Positions 9,585-18,100 of a stretch of 64,000 nucleotides of DNA are shown here, in pieces. Location of the stretch: assembly GCA_045598705.1 (NCBI GenBank), contig JAZLMM010000012.1, positions 1 through 64,000 of the forward strand, written 5' to 3'. The stretch is from Scatonaster sp045598705 (lineage in GTDB: Bacteria; Bacillota; Clostridia; Saccharofermentanales; Saccharofermentanaceae). The notes beneath the pieces were generated by a model that did no database searches, was not told the origin of the DNA, and saw nothing but the letters and a program-made list of their open reading frames with translations. Positions within the stretch are counted from its first letter, which is position 1. Each line of letters starts with the position of its first letter. The position numbers and the translations under genes are program-made.

Positions 9585-9604
9585 ATTATATCGCAACGCT
9601 TACA
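9585..9604 (-). promoter_or_regulatory. Glycogen operon promoter -10 with overlapping cre-like operator
   Basis: On the minus strand TATAAT (9590-9585) follows directly on TGTAAGCGTTGCGA (9604-9591). That 14-mer matches 12 of 14 positions of the Bacillota cre consensus TGWAAGCGNTWNCA, bound by CcpA with HPr-Ser-P or Crh-P. Its position over the spacer would block RNA polymerase. The -35 is poor. A palindrome AAAGTGCctaGCACTTT lies just upstream (about 9603-9619). Confidence 0.5.
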
Positions 9605-9628
9605 AAGTGCCTAGCACTTTTAACAAAA

Positions 9629-9652
9629 AAGGAGCTGATTTCTCAGCTCCTT
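9629..9652 (-). terminator. Intrinsic terminator of the 2-oxoacid oxidoreductase operon
   Basis: The 10-bp perfect stem AAGGAGCTGA/TCAGCTCCTT has a 4-nt loop and is followed on the minus strand by TTTTTTGTT. It separates this operon from the glg promoter. Confidence 0.9.
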
Positions 9653-9743
9653 TCATAACATTTCACAATGCTATCATTCAGATGTCAGCATGTTTCACGC
9701 TTTGTTAACATTCTGTAAACGCACCTGAAATTCCTGCAAATCC

Positions 9744-10286
9744 TTACTTGTTTGCGAATTCAGCACCCTTATCGAATGCAATCAGGTTGTTAGGAATCAT
9801 GTGATGTCTTCTCTCCGGCAGGATGGAGTACAACGCTTTTTCAAAAGAATCTCTGGAGAAAGACCCTGTTGATGCAGATACACATCCAAGCAGAACGATG
9901 GTTGCATAAGCCATGCTACCAAGTTCAGATGCAATCTCGGAAGAGTTGATCGGGATGAATCGGATATCCGTACGCTTCGGAGATACTTTGACAAGGTTAG
10001 AGTCAATGATGATGATTCCACCCGGCTTGAGAGTATCCTCAAACTTCTCCAAAGATGGTTGATTCAGAGCAATCAAGACATCCGGCTCGTTGATGACCGG
10101 AGAACCGATAGGCTCGTCAGAAATAACTACGGAACAGTTCGCTGTACCACCACGCATCTCCGGACCGTAAGACGGGAACCAAGAAACCTCTTTACCTTCA
10201 ATCAAAGCTGACTCTGCAGCCATTTTACCAGCGGAAAGAACGCCCTGGCCACCAAATCCGGCAAGAATAATAGAAAAATCGATCAT
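9744..10286 (-). CDS. 2-oxoacid:ferredoxin oxidoreductase, gamma subunit
   Basis: Protein of 180 residues from the pyruvate/ketoisovalerate oxidoreductase gamma family (POR). The N-terminal IILAGFGGQGVLSAGKM is the family hallmark, followed by GPEMRGGTANCSVVIS. It helps bind CoA/TPP and links the catalytic subunits. The start is ATG 10286, preceded by GGAGG that lies in the last codons of the beta-subunit gene 4 nt upstream; in-frame sequence further upstream lies inside the beta gene and is not part of this protein. Last gene of the operon. Confidence 0.93.
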   Translation of the reverse strand: MIDFSIILAGFGGQGVLSAGKMAAESALIEGKEVSWFPSYGPEMRGGTANCSVVISDEPIGSPVINEPDVLIALNQPSLEKFEDTLKPGGIIIIDSNLVKVSPKRTDIRFIPINSSEIASELGSMAYATIVLLGCVSASTGSFSRDSFEKALYSILPERRHHMIPNNLIAFDKGAEFANK

Positions 10287-10290
10287 ACCA

Positions 10291-11037
10291 TTACACCTCC
10301 AGATCCTGTCCCTTGAATACACCCAGCGGATACTGAGGAACCATCTTCTCTTTGCACCATTCGAGCGCCTCAATCGGCTCTTTGCCCCAGTTTGTCGGGC
10401 ATGTGGAGAGGAACTCAACCATTGCAAAGCCAAGTCCTGCCTGCTGTACGCGGAATGCCTTCGCAATTGCTTTCTTTGCTTCCTGAATGTGTTTGTAATC
10501 GAAGAGTGCAACACGCTCGATGTAGACAGCACCCGTCAATGTGGACAGCATCTCACTGACATTGATTGGGTAACCACGCGTCTCAGAGTCACGTCCCAAA
10601 GGAGAGGTTGTAGTCACCTGACCGAGAAGTGTTGTCGGAGCCATCTGACCGGATGTCATACCATATACGGCGTTATTTACGAAGAAAGTACAGATCTTCT
10701 CGCCACGAGCTGCAGCATGAACAATCTCTGCTGTACCAATAGAAGCCAAGTCGCCATCACCCTGATAGGTGAAGACCATCTCTTCCGGCTTACAACGCTT
10801 GATACCAGTAGCAACAGCCGGTGCACGACCGTGTGCGGCCTGTACCATATCGCAGGAAAAATACTCATAGTTGTTATAGGTGCAACCAACAGATGCTACA
10901 CCAATGGTCTTATCGAGAATATCCATCTCTTCCATTACTTCCGCAATCAAGCGATGAATGATACCGTGCATACAACCTGGGCAGTAATGGAACGGCTTAT
11001 CTGTCAGACCTTTTGTTTTCTGAAATACAACTGCCAT
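10291..11037 (-). CDS. 2-oxoacid:ferredoxin oxidoreductase, beta subunit (TPP-binding)
   Basis: Protein of 248 residues. HYCPGCMHGIIHRLIAE at the N-terminus is the family motif. YQGDGDLASIGTAEIVHAA with FFVNNAVYGMTSGQMAPTT is the thiamine diphosphate/Mg2+ site (GDGD...N). It carries out oxidative decarboxylation of a 2-oxoacid with reduction of ferredoxin and formation of an acyl-CoA. The substrate could be 2-oxoisovalerate (Vor) or 2-oxoglutarate (Kor). It starts 1 nt after the alpha-subunit stop, with GGGGGA as SD. Confidence 0.94.
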   Translation of the reverse strand: MAVVFQKTKGLTDKPFHYCPGCMHGIIHRLIAEVMEEMDILDKTIGVASVGCTYNNYEYFSCDMVQAAHGRAPAVATGIKRCKPEEMVFTYQGDGDLASIGTAEIVHAAARGEKICTFFVNNAVYGMTSGQMAPTTLLGQVTTTSPLGRDSETRGYPINVSEMLSTLTGAVYIERVALFDYKHIQEAKKAIAKAFRVQQAGLGFAMVEFLSTCPTNWGKEPIEALEWCKEKMVPQYPLGVFKGQDLEV

Positions 11038-11038
11038 C

Positions 11039-12109
11039 TTAGATTTCCCCCTTATGAATCTTTACGATCTCATCCAGGATCTCCTTCTGGGTAGGCAAGT
11101 TACCACCCATACGGCCGTGGAAATAGACCGGCTTCTTGCCGTTCGCAGCAAGACGAACATCTTCGATCATCTGACCTGAAGAAAGTTCAACATCAAGGAA
11201 AGCCTTCACGCTGGACATATCCGCTACACGAGCAATCTCTTTAGATGGGAATGGCCACAGTGTAATGGGACGAACCATACCAACTTTGATACCCATCTCA
11301 GCAGCTTGGCGAATAACGTTCTTACAGATACGGCTACATGTACCATAAGCAGTAATCACAATCTCAGCGTCCTCAAGGTTCATGGATTCGAAGCGTACTT
11401 CCTTCTCCTCAATCTCACGATACTTAGCCTGAAGCTCATTGTTCTTCGCTTCGAGGTCATCTGGGTCGATATAGATAGAAGTGATGGTGTTGTGCTTCTC
11501 ACGACCATGCATACCAGTTGTCGCCCATGGCTTAGCAACCTCAACTGTCTCCTCTGAATCTTTAAAAGCAACCGGCTCCATCATCTGACCGATGGTACCA
11601 TCACCCAAAATCATAACGAGCATTCTGTACTGATCAGCAAGATCAAAAGCCTTTACTGTCAGCTCATAGAGTTCCTGAACGGAAGCAGGTGCAATAACCA
11701 GATTCTTGTAGTCACCATGTCCACCGCCTTTTGTTGCCTGGAAGTAATCGCTCTGTGACGGGAGAATACCACCAAGTCCAGGACCGCCACGCATGATGTT
11801 TACAACAACTGCCGGAAGTTCAGCACCAGCGATATACGAAATACCTTCCTGCTTCAGGGAGATTCCCGGAGAAGAAGACGACGTAAGTACACGTTCACCG
11901 GTTGCAGCTGCACCATAAACCATGTTGATTGCTGCAACCTCACTCTCAGCCTGTACGAATGTACCGCCGTGCTTTACCATTTCACGAGCCATGTAATGCA
12001 TGACTTCTGTCTGAGGCGTAATCGGATATCCGAAATAATGACGGCATCCAGCACGGATTGCCGCTTCCGCGATAACCTCATTACCCTTCATTAATACTCT
12101 TTTAGCCAT
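11039..12109 (-). CDS. vorB: 2-oxoacid:ferredoxin oxidoreductase, alpha subunit (VorB-like)
   Basis: Protein of 356 residues with the POR alpha N-terminal domain (GNEVIAEAAIRAGCRHYFGYPITPQ, of which YPITPQ is diagnostic), then SSSSPGISLKQEGISY and a transketolase-like C-terminal domain (VGMVRPITLWPFP). This short alpha subunit with separate beta, gamma and ferredoxin subunits matches the four-subunit VorABCD/KorABCD layout. I favour the branched-chain 2-oxoacid (Vor) reading from the overall form, but 2-oxoglutarate cannot be excluded. It starts 10 nt after the ferredoxin stop. Confidence 0.9.
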   Translation of the reverse strand: MAKRVLMKGNEVIAEAAIRAGCRHYFGYPITPQTEVMHYMAREMVKHGGTFVQAESEVAAINMVYGAAATGERVLTSSSSPGISLKQEGISYIAGAELPAVVVNIMRGGPGLGGILPSQSDYFQATKGGGHGDYKNLVIAPASVQELYELTVKAFDLADQYRMLVMILGDGTIGQMMEPVAFKDSEETVEVAKPWATTGMHGREKHNTITSIYIDPDDLEAKNNELQAKYREIEEKEVRFESMNLEDAEIVITAYGTCSRICKNVIRQAAEMGIKVGMVRPITLWPFPSKEIARVADMSSVKAFLDVELSSGQMIEDVRLAANGKKPVYFHGRMGGNLPTQKEILDEIVKIHKGEI

Positions 12110-12119
12110 TCACTCCACC

Positions 12120-12326
12120 TTACCTTTCTACCGTGATAACAGAATCCGGGCACTGCGTTGCACAGAATGTGCAGCCAATGCACAAAGAAAGATCAGTACA
12201 GGAAGCCGGATGATAGCCTTTGTTGTTCAGACGCTCTTTATCGAGCACGAGGATCTTCTTCGGGCAAGCATTTACACACAAGCCACAACCCTTACAGAGA
12301 TCTTCTTGAAAAGATACCTTAGCCAT
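12120..12326 (-). CDS. 2x[4Fe-4S] ferredoxin, delta subunit of the oxidoreductase
   Basis: Protein of 68 residues with two canonical clusters: CKGCGLCVNACPKK and CIGCTFCATQCPD. It relays electrons from the TPP site to an external ferredoxin. First gene of the operon, with GGAGG before ATG 12326. The order delta-alpha-beta-gamma is common in Clostridia. Confidence 0.95.
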   Translation of the reverse strand: MAKVSFQEDLCKGCGLCVNACPKKILVLDKERLNNKGYHPASCTDLSLCIGCTFCATQCPDSVITVER

Positions 12327-12359
12327 ATATTCCTCCTGATAATTTATTGCGTATTATGA

Positions 12360-12388
12360 ATTATAGACTTGCCCCAAATATAAATCAA
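12360..12388 (-). promoter_or_regulatory. Promoter of the 2-oxoacid oxidoreductase operon
   Basis: Minus strand: TTGATT (12388-12383), 17-nt spacer, TATAAT (12365-12360). The leader to the ferredoxin ATG is about 25 nt. GCCCC inside the spacer can pair with GGGGC at 12432-12436, a possible operator or cruciform. Confidence 0.7.
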
Positions 12389-12480
12389 CAGTACAAAATG
12401 CCAGTAATTTGAATGTTTTTCAATCAATATCGGGGCAAAGCGACTGCTCCAAGCTGGCATCTAGCACATCAGAACCGAGA

Positions 12481-12520
12481 AGAAGCCGCACAGTAGTATC
12501 TCAACGACCGTGCGGCTTCT
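12481..12520 (-). terminator. mscL terminator
   Basis: AGAAGCCGCAC (12481-12491) and GTGCGGCTTCT (12510-12520) form an 11-bp stem with an 18-nt loop about 70 nt past the mscL stop. There is no strong T-run, so it may also be a processing or stability hairpin. Confidence 0.5.
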
Positions 12521-12587
12521 TAGAATTACTTATCTAGTTGTCTTGACAATTGACTATGGAAAGTCAAACTTACGAGCGAAAGTTCGC

Positions 12588-13028
12588 TTACTTTGCGGCA
12601 CCGCTTTCATTTGTCTTCAGAAGATCGCGAATCTCAGTAAGCAATGCAACATCTGCCGGTACTGGTTCTTCCTTCTTCTCCTCTTCTTCCTTCTTGGCGA
12701 ACTTGTCCTTGGCCTTGTTCATCAGACGAATCACAAGGAAAATAACAAACGCAATAATAATAAATTGGATAATCGCATTGATCAGAACACCATATCCGAT
12801 TGCTACTTCCTCTTTAATCACTTCACCAGCAGCATCTAATTCAGCAGCCTTCAGCACATACTTCATGTTTGCAAAATCAACGCCTGCAGTCAACATACCA
12901 ACACATGGCATAATGATGTTGTCAACCAATGCTGTAACGATCTTACCAAATGCTGCACCGATAACCACTGCTGTCGCTAGATCGATAACGTTTCCACGCA
13001 TTAGAAACTTCTTAAAATCTTTCCACAT
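12588..13028 (-). CDS. mscL: Large-conductance mechanosensitive channel MscL
   Basis: Homopentameric inner-membrane channel that opens under turgor stress; 146 residues. MWKDFKKFLMRGNVIDLATA is the amphipathic N-helix and start of TM1, with a GAAFGKIVTALVDNIIMPCVG pore segment. TM2 is at about 80-105. The C-terminal helix follows a charged KKEEEEKKEE linker. I use ATG 13028 (8 nt after AGGAGG) rather than the ATG two codons upstream, which sits almost on the SD; MW... is also the family's usual start. Confidence 0.96.
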   Translation of the reverse strand: MWKDFKKFLMRGNVIDLATAVVIGAAFGKIVTALVDNIIMPCVGMLTAGVDFANMKYVLKAAELDAAGEVIKEEVAIGYGVLINAIIQFIIIAFVIFLVIRLMNKAKDKFAKKEEEEKKEEPVPADVALLTEIRDLLKTNESGAAK

Positions 13029-13082
13029 ATTCATACCCTCCTGAATGTGTTATTTCACTGTATCCATTGGACACATTGTGAA

Positions 13083-13421
13083 CTATTTATTCTTGTCTTT
13101 CTTCTCCTTTTTCTTCTTCTTCTTCTCTTTCTTCTCCTTTTTCTCTGATTTCTCGTCAGAAAGAAGAACGCGAAGCGAAGAAATCATTTCTCGAAGAGTC
13201 GACTCATTAATACTATAATAGCATTCTCTACCGGATTTTTCAGCAGAAACTATTTCTTCCTCAACAAGAATATGCATATGATGTGAAAGCGTCGGCTGAG
13301 AAATCTGTAGATTCTCAAGAATATCCTTCGCACGCAGTCGGTTGCTCCCACCTAACTGTTCAAGAATCTGCATTCTGGTTGGATCCCCAATCAATTCGAA
13401 CCGAGTCGCCTTTCTCTCCAT
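13083..13421 (-). CDS. ArsR-family transcriptional regulator with a poly-Lys tail
   Basis: Protein of 112 residues. A winged helix-turn-helix spans about 5-85 (DPTRMQILEQL; recognition helix ISQPTLSHHMHIL; wing SGRECYYSI). Only one Cys is present and the CxC metal site of ArsR/SmtB is absent, so it is probably not a classical metal sensor. The last 22 residues are almost all Lys/Glu (KKEKKEKKKKKKEKKDKNK), an unusual extension likely to add non-specific DNA affinity. It lies 13 nt after the YhbD-like gene, suggesting co-transcription. Confidence 0.85.
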   Translation of the reverse strand: MERKATRFELIGDPTRMQILEQLGGSNRLRAKDILENLQISQPTLSHHMHILVEEEIVSAEKSGRECYYSINESTLREMISSLRVLLSDEKSEKKEKKEKKKKKKEKKDKNK

Positions 13422-13434
13422 ATTGCTACCTCAC

Positions 13435-14067
13435 TTAAGCAATCAACTGACCTTTCAATGCTTCTTCAAAATCGGAAAGATTCGCACACGCCAACACTTC
13501 TGTATTGTCTTCAAGAAGGATATCCTCATCTTCCTTTACCAGCATAGTCATTGGCACGCCGAGTTTACGAAGCAGGAGCAATTGATACTCTTTACTAGGC
13601 TGTGTAGCCAAATACTTACTTAGCATTCTCAGAACCTGTTTAGCATCCTCCAGATATATACCGGAAAGCCTCATAAGATGGTCGATAACATAAACGCCAA
13701 AGACATCGTCGAATTTCATATTCTTCTTTTCAGGGAAACACGACGTGAAAGCAGTCATTGATATCTTGGATACAAGATTCAGATTTACAAAATCTTCGAC
13801 TGGAATCAGGAAGCTCTTCACATTTGGTGAGAAAATCTCCTGAAGCTGTTCGACAGTCAGTTCACCCTTTAGATCTTGAATACGTTCGATTCGCGCAAGA
13901 ACTCGGTCTCGTGGCAGGAAAGTCTCCTGTCCGGTCTGAGTAGCCTTATGAATGAACCAGCTTTCCGGAATCAATTTCATTCTTTTCCAGCGATAGAGTG
14001 TTCCATATGAAATACGTGCAACACGTAGAAGCTGTTTCTTCGAAATCAATTCTTCATTCTCAAACAT
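13435..14067 (-). CDS. YhbD-like MerR-type HTH protein (DUF4004)
   Basis: Protein of 210 residues. The N-terminal MerR-like helix-turn-helix (ISKKQLLRVARISYGTLYRWK) is followed by LIPESWF and a predicted helical C-terminal domain, matching the B. subtilis YhbD/DUF4004 family, whose function is not established. I choose ATG 14067 because GAGGTG lies 6 nt upstream; the GTG three codons earlier overlaps that SD. It forms a probable two-gene unit with the ArsR regulator. Confidence 0.78.
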   Translation of the reverse strand: MFENEELISKKQLLRVARISYGTLYRWKRMKLIPESWFIHKATQTGQETFLPRDRVLARIERIQDLKGELTVEQLQEIFSPNVKSFLIPVEDFVNLNLVSKISMTAFTSCFPEKKNMKFDDVFGVYVIDHLMRLSGIYLEDAKQVLRMLSKYLATQPSKEYQLLLLRKLGVPMTMLVKEDEDILLEDNTEVLACANLSDFEEALKGQLIA

Positions 14068-14087
14068 AGCGTTCACCTCACAAAAGA

Positions 14088-14126
14088 ATAACTGCGGATG
14101 TTTGAATTAGAAACATCCACAGTTAT
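14088..14126 (-). terminator. Terminator downstream of the zinc-ribbon gene
   Basis: Arms ATAACTGCGGATGTTT and AAACATCCACAGTTAT pair over 16 positions with one mismatch and a 7-nt loop; TTCTTTTG follows on the minus strand. It ends the 14252-15070 gene and lies only 20 nt before the YhbD-like start. Confidence 0.7.
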
Positions 14127-14251
14127 CATTGTAAAGAGACAATGTTACAAGTTCTAAACAGCCATATAGCAATTACGTTCCTTTTCCCAAATAATGGGTG
14201 GAGTAAGATTGGACTTACCATCACGGAAGGTAAGCTTGCTTCGGTTTAGAC

Positions 14252-15070
14252 TCAGTATGCAATACCGATGCAATCACAGATGTACTCGATGCATCCTTCC
14301 AAGTCACCTTCAAGTGCAGCATCGAAAGCATCACGAATCAAGAAGTATGTGAGGATAATTGCAGCAAGTACGAGCACAATCAGAAGAATGTGCCAAATCA
14401 GCGCAGCCTTTGCCATATTCTTGCGGCTCTTACTCTCCTTGCCAGCGCAAGCTGCAATAATCGAAGCAATGAAGCCAACACCTGGAATTGCAAACAAGAG
14501 CTGTAGTAAGAAAGCTGTACCTGTTGACATTACTTTATGTTCTGCCTTCTTATCCAAACCGCTCATACCAGAAGCTGGAACCTGCGGGTTCGTTACGACT
14601 GGAGAAGGAACGGACTGTGGTGTCAGAGACGGCGTCTGCATCGGAACCGGCGCAACTGGAATGACAGGCTCAGCAGGTGTGTATGGAGCTGGTGCAGCCG
14701 GTGTAAACGAAGCCGGTGCAACAACTGGATTGTAAGCAGGAGTCTCTACAACCGGAGTTGGCGGTGTCTGCGGAAATTCCGGCAACACAGACTCAACCGG
14801 AGCAATAACCGGTGCTACTTCCGGAATAGAATCAGCAACCTCTGGTTCTTCTACGCTCTTTGGTACAGCAATCGGTTCGCCCGGATCAAAAGACGCACTC
14901 GGCAGTTCATTGTCGATTGCTTCTGCAGCAGGTGCCTGTTCAACAACTTCCTCAACATTTTTTACTTCTTCCACAACATTCTCTAACGGAATTTCTGGAA
15001 CCGGACTTCCACATGAAATACAGAATTTCGAACCGTCCATTAAGTTAGCTTGACAATTTGGACAAATCAT
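14252..15070 (-). CDS. Zinc-ribbon membrane protein with Pro/Val-rich linker
   Basis: Protein of 272 residues, function unknown. The N-terminal zinc ribbon is MICPNCQANL...FCISCGSPVP (two CxxC pairs, residues 3-23). A roughly 150-residue low-complexity linker rich in Pro, Val, Ala and Glu follows (VAPASFTPAAPAPYTPA). Two hydrophobic helices lie near the C-terminus (TGTAFLLQLLFAIPGVGFIA and ILLIVLVLAAIILTYFLI). The layout, a cytosolic ribbon tethered by a flexible arm to the membrane, is common in Clostridia. Start ATG 15070 follows GGAGG by 8 nt. Confidence 0.8.
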   Translation of the reverse strand: MICPNCQANLMDGSKFCISCGSPVPEIPLENVVEEVKNVEEVVEQAPAAEAIDNELPSASFDPGEPIAVPKSVEEPEVADSIPEVAPVIAPVESVLPEFPQTPPTPVVETPAYNPVVAPASFTPAAPAPYTPAEPVIPVAPVPMQTPSLTPQSVPSPVVTNPQVPASGMSGLDKKAEHKVMSTGTAFLLQLLFAIPGVGFIASIIAACAGKESKSRKNMAKAALIWHILLIVLVLAAIILTYFLIRDAFDAALEGDLEGCIEYICDCIGIAY

Positions 15071-15192
15071 AGTCTCTTCCTCCAACAATGTAATATTACC
15101 TTTCAAGTAAGCATCTTAACTAGCTTACACATTGTCTATTATATCATGAAATAGGACCTTCAACCACTTTTTCACATTTCATGAAAAGCAAA

Positions 15193-18100
15193 CTAGACAG
15201 GGATAACTGCAACACAGAATTGCCCTGCTTGGAGCGTATAGCGGCGTCCATTTGTTCTTAAGAAACTTCCTGAAGAAGCAAGTGAAATCTCTTCGCAGGT
15301 CGAAGAATAACGTTGGACTTTCACATCACTCGCCTTCGAATCACTATCAATGAGGAATTGTTGTTGTTCATCAGTTGGATTCAGAATAATCAAATAAACA
15401 GCGCCATCGCGATAATAAGCATATGAACGTAGCTCAATGGAATAGTCCTCATCGTTCGTTTTCGATAGCGGTGCCACCCAGTTCGAATTGATCCTCTGTC
15501 CCTGAGACACTTTAGACAGCACACCCACAAGGCGAAGCATCGTGGCGTTATTCTGCGAACGCGTTTTACGATTCACAAGCGAGTCTCCATCTCGAGAGAA
15601 GAAAACTTCTCCATCGTTATCACCATCTAAACGAGTAATCGGTAGATCAACGGTCACGAAAGAAGTATGATCTCCAAGATCCATCAGAAGTAAATCAATC
15701 ATTTCAGCAGCGCTCAGTGAAGTCTCATCCGCTAAGATCTCATTCTCATATACCCGGTGATGAATCACAGAAAACGACAAATCATCGATCCACTCGCCAC
15801 TATCATCTTGGATATAAGATGGGTCACGCGGGATCTCGTCAATATAGTTCTGATATGTCATCGCAATCAGTTCATGAATCTCTTCCTGCAGGAGCACCTC
15901 TAAGTTCTCTGTCTGATCATTATGCACATGAATCGCCGAAGCATGGTAATCTGCCGAAGAAGTCATCATACCATCTTGATAGGTCATGCCATCTACAAAA
16001 ATCAATTTGTCCTTGATATCAGAATAGAACTTTGATTCTGCAATCTGAGAAATGACATAGTCTACGTACGCCCTACGCTGCATATCGGTCTCAAACAATC
16101 CATTTCGGTCCGTCGTTTCTATGATAATCCTATCGAACTGTTTGCTCCACGGCACAGCCGTCCCATTATCTACACGAATTTTGCCGTAATCGTCCGTCAT
16201 ATTGCCACAAATATAACCTAGGAAAGCCGAAATCTCATCTGAACCAAATGCCGAATCGATTGGGAACCAGGGATTTGCACCACACTGTTTTACGAGACGC
16301 AAAGTTGACTCCAGTGCAATCACCCCCTGTGTCATCGGCTGACCATTCACATCGATATAGGCGCCTTCATTGCTCATAGGAAGGAGATTCGAAGAAAACT
16401 CGTAGGAAAGACGTCCCAACCCCAAATTCTCAAGACGAATAAATTCTGGTTCGGTATCAGAGAGAGTCTCCACAAGCATCGGATCAATCTTTGTATCTGA
16501 ATACGCCTCTCTTTCCAAGCGCACATCATCCACATATATTTCACCATTCCCGTAAAAACCAATATTCAATCGAATCTCTTCACCTTCTACCAGCTTATCG
16601 GCAGACCATGCGAATGTATAACTATATTCCTTCCAATTACCATTTACATTGGTGAACGTTGTGCCAATCGGTTCTGAAAGACCGGACAACCACATCATGA
16701 CTTCACCGTTTTCCATATGATTCTGCTTGAGGAGCACTTTGAAATGGTAGAAAGTCTTCTCTTGCATCGGATTGATCTCATCTCGCGAAATCACCTGAGA
16801 TACAAAGTGTTCCTTCTGCGGATCGGAATTTGACGAAGACAGTTGAAGTGAGCGTTCGCCCGCAGTCTTGGGCACATCTGATACAAGCTGCACAGATGTA
16901 TTTTCCCCGAATACATCCCAAAGACTAGGTTCATCTTGAGAAACAGAAACAACCGGAACACTCAACATACAAATATTCCCGCTTTGCACTTCCTCTTCCC
17001 CAATTTCTTGATCTATAACGAGCTTCGTATACATCGAAGCGGAATAAAGTCTGCCATTACGAAGGATAAGCACTCCTTCCGTTGTGGCCAGTCCCATGGC
17101 GTCAATCTGATTATCTTTTTCAGCAAAGACTTGTTTCCACTTCACTTCCTTGTGAGAATATGAATAGACAAAGCCTTTATCCGTCAGCATCCATATTTCT
17201 CCGCTTGGAAAAACCGTCAACTGTTTGGGAAGATTTCCATCCGGAAGGAAGGCTTCTTCAAATTCAAACGCAAAAACACCCGTGCGTTCATCGCATGTTC
17301 CCTTTGCAATTTCGCCCTTTGTGCCCACCAAAACGAAACAATTCTCTTGATAGAACGACAGTTGCCACTCGACATTCCTGGCAGGAAGTTCTTCCGATGT
17401 CAATTTCCGATACAAGACACCATTAGAAGTGACATAAACTTCTCCATTTGATCCGGCCAGCAACGCATGACCGTCACCTGAAACTGCAGTATGAAAATCG
17501 CATGTTGCAGAAGTCTTGGGTTCAGAAATCCTCAACGTATCGCACACAAGAATTCTGCCCTCAGGTCCACATGCAATGCCGATATTTCCTAATGCAGTAA
17601 TCGCTTCAACCTGATACTTGTCTCCATCCGAGACCTCCACTGCGTTCCAAGATCTTCCGTTGGAGGAGAAGAAGAAATCGCCACGCTCTGTCACAGAGAA
17701 GCAACGTGTGGCGCTGAAAGACGCATCCACAAATTTACAATCCTCCGTTGGTGGTACAAGTCGTGCTGGAGAAGAAGAAGTCACATCCGTTAAGATGGCA
17801 CCATCCTGCATGATGAGCAGTGCAATTTCACCATCGGAAAAGATCTTACCGGAATCCATCTCCAACCGATTGGCGTGTTCTACATCTTTCCATATTCCCA
17901 TTTGACGAGTCTGATAATCCAGCACAGTTGCCATCATAACCTGGCTCATCTGGCCTTCTTCATCATATGACATGACACGAATTTTACTTCCACGATATGT
18001 AGCATCGTTTTCCGGATTGGAATCTCCAATTCCGCCATGGAGGTAAATCGCATTACCGCCTGCTTCTGCAATACTATACACTTCCTCACGATATCGGTTC

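Noticed and set aside
10287..10532. N-terminal extension of the oxidoreductase gamma subunit
   Set aside because: The open frame overlaps the beta-subunit gene, and the GFGGQG motif that starts the family begins right after ATG 10286.
13083..13160. Poly-Lys coding stretch as a sequencing error or frameshift
   Set aside because: The codons mix AAG, AAA and GAA in one frame to a normal stop, so the tail looks genuine.
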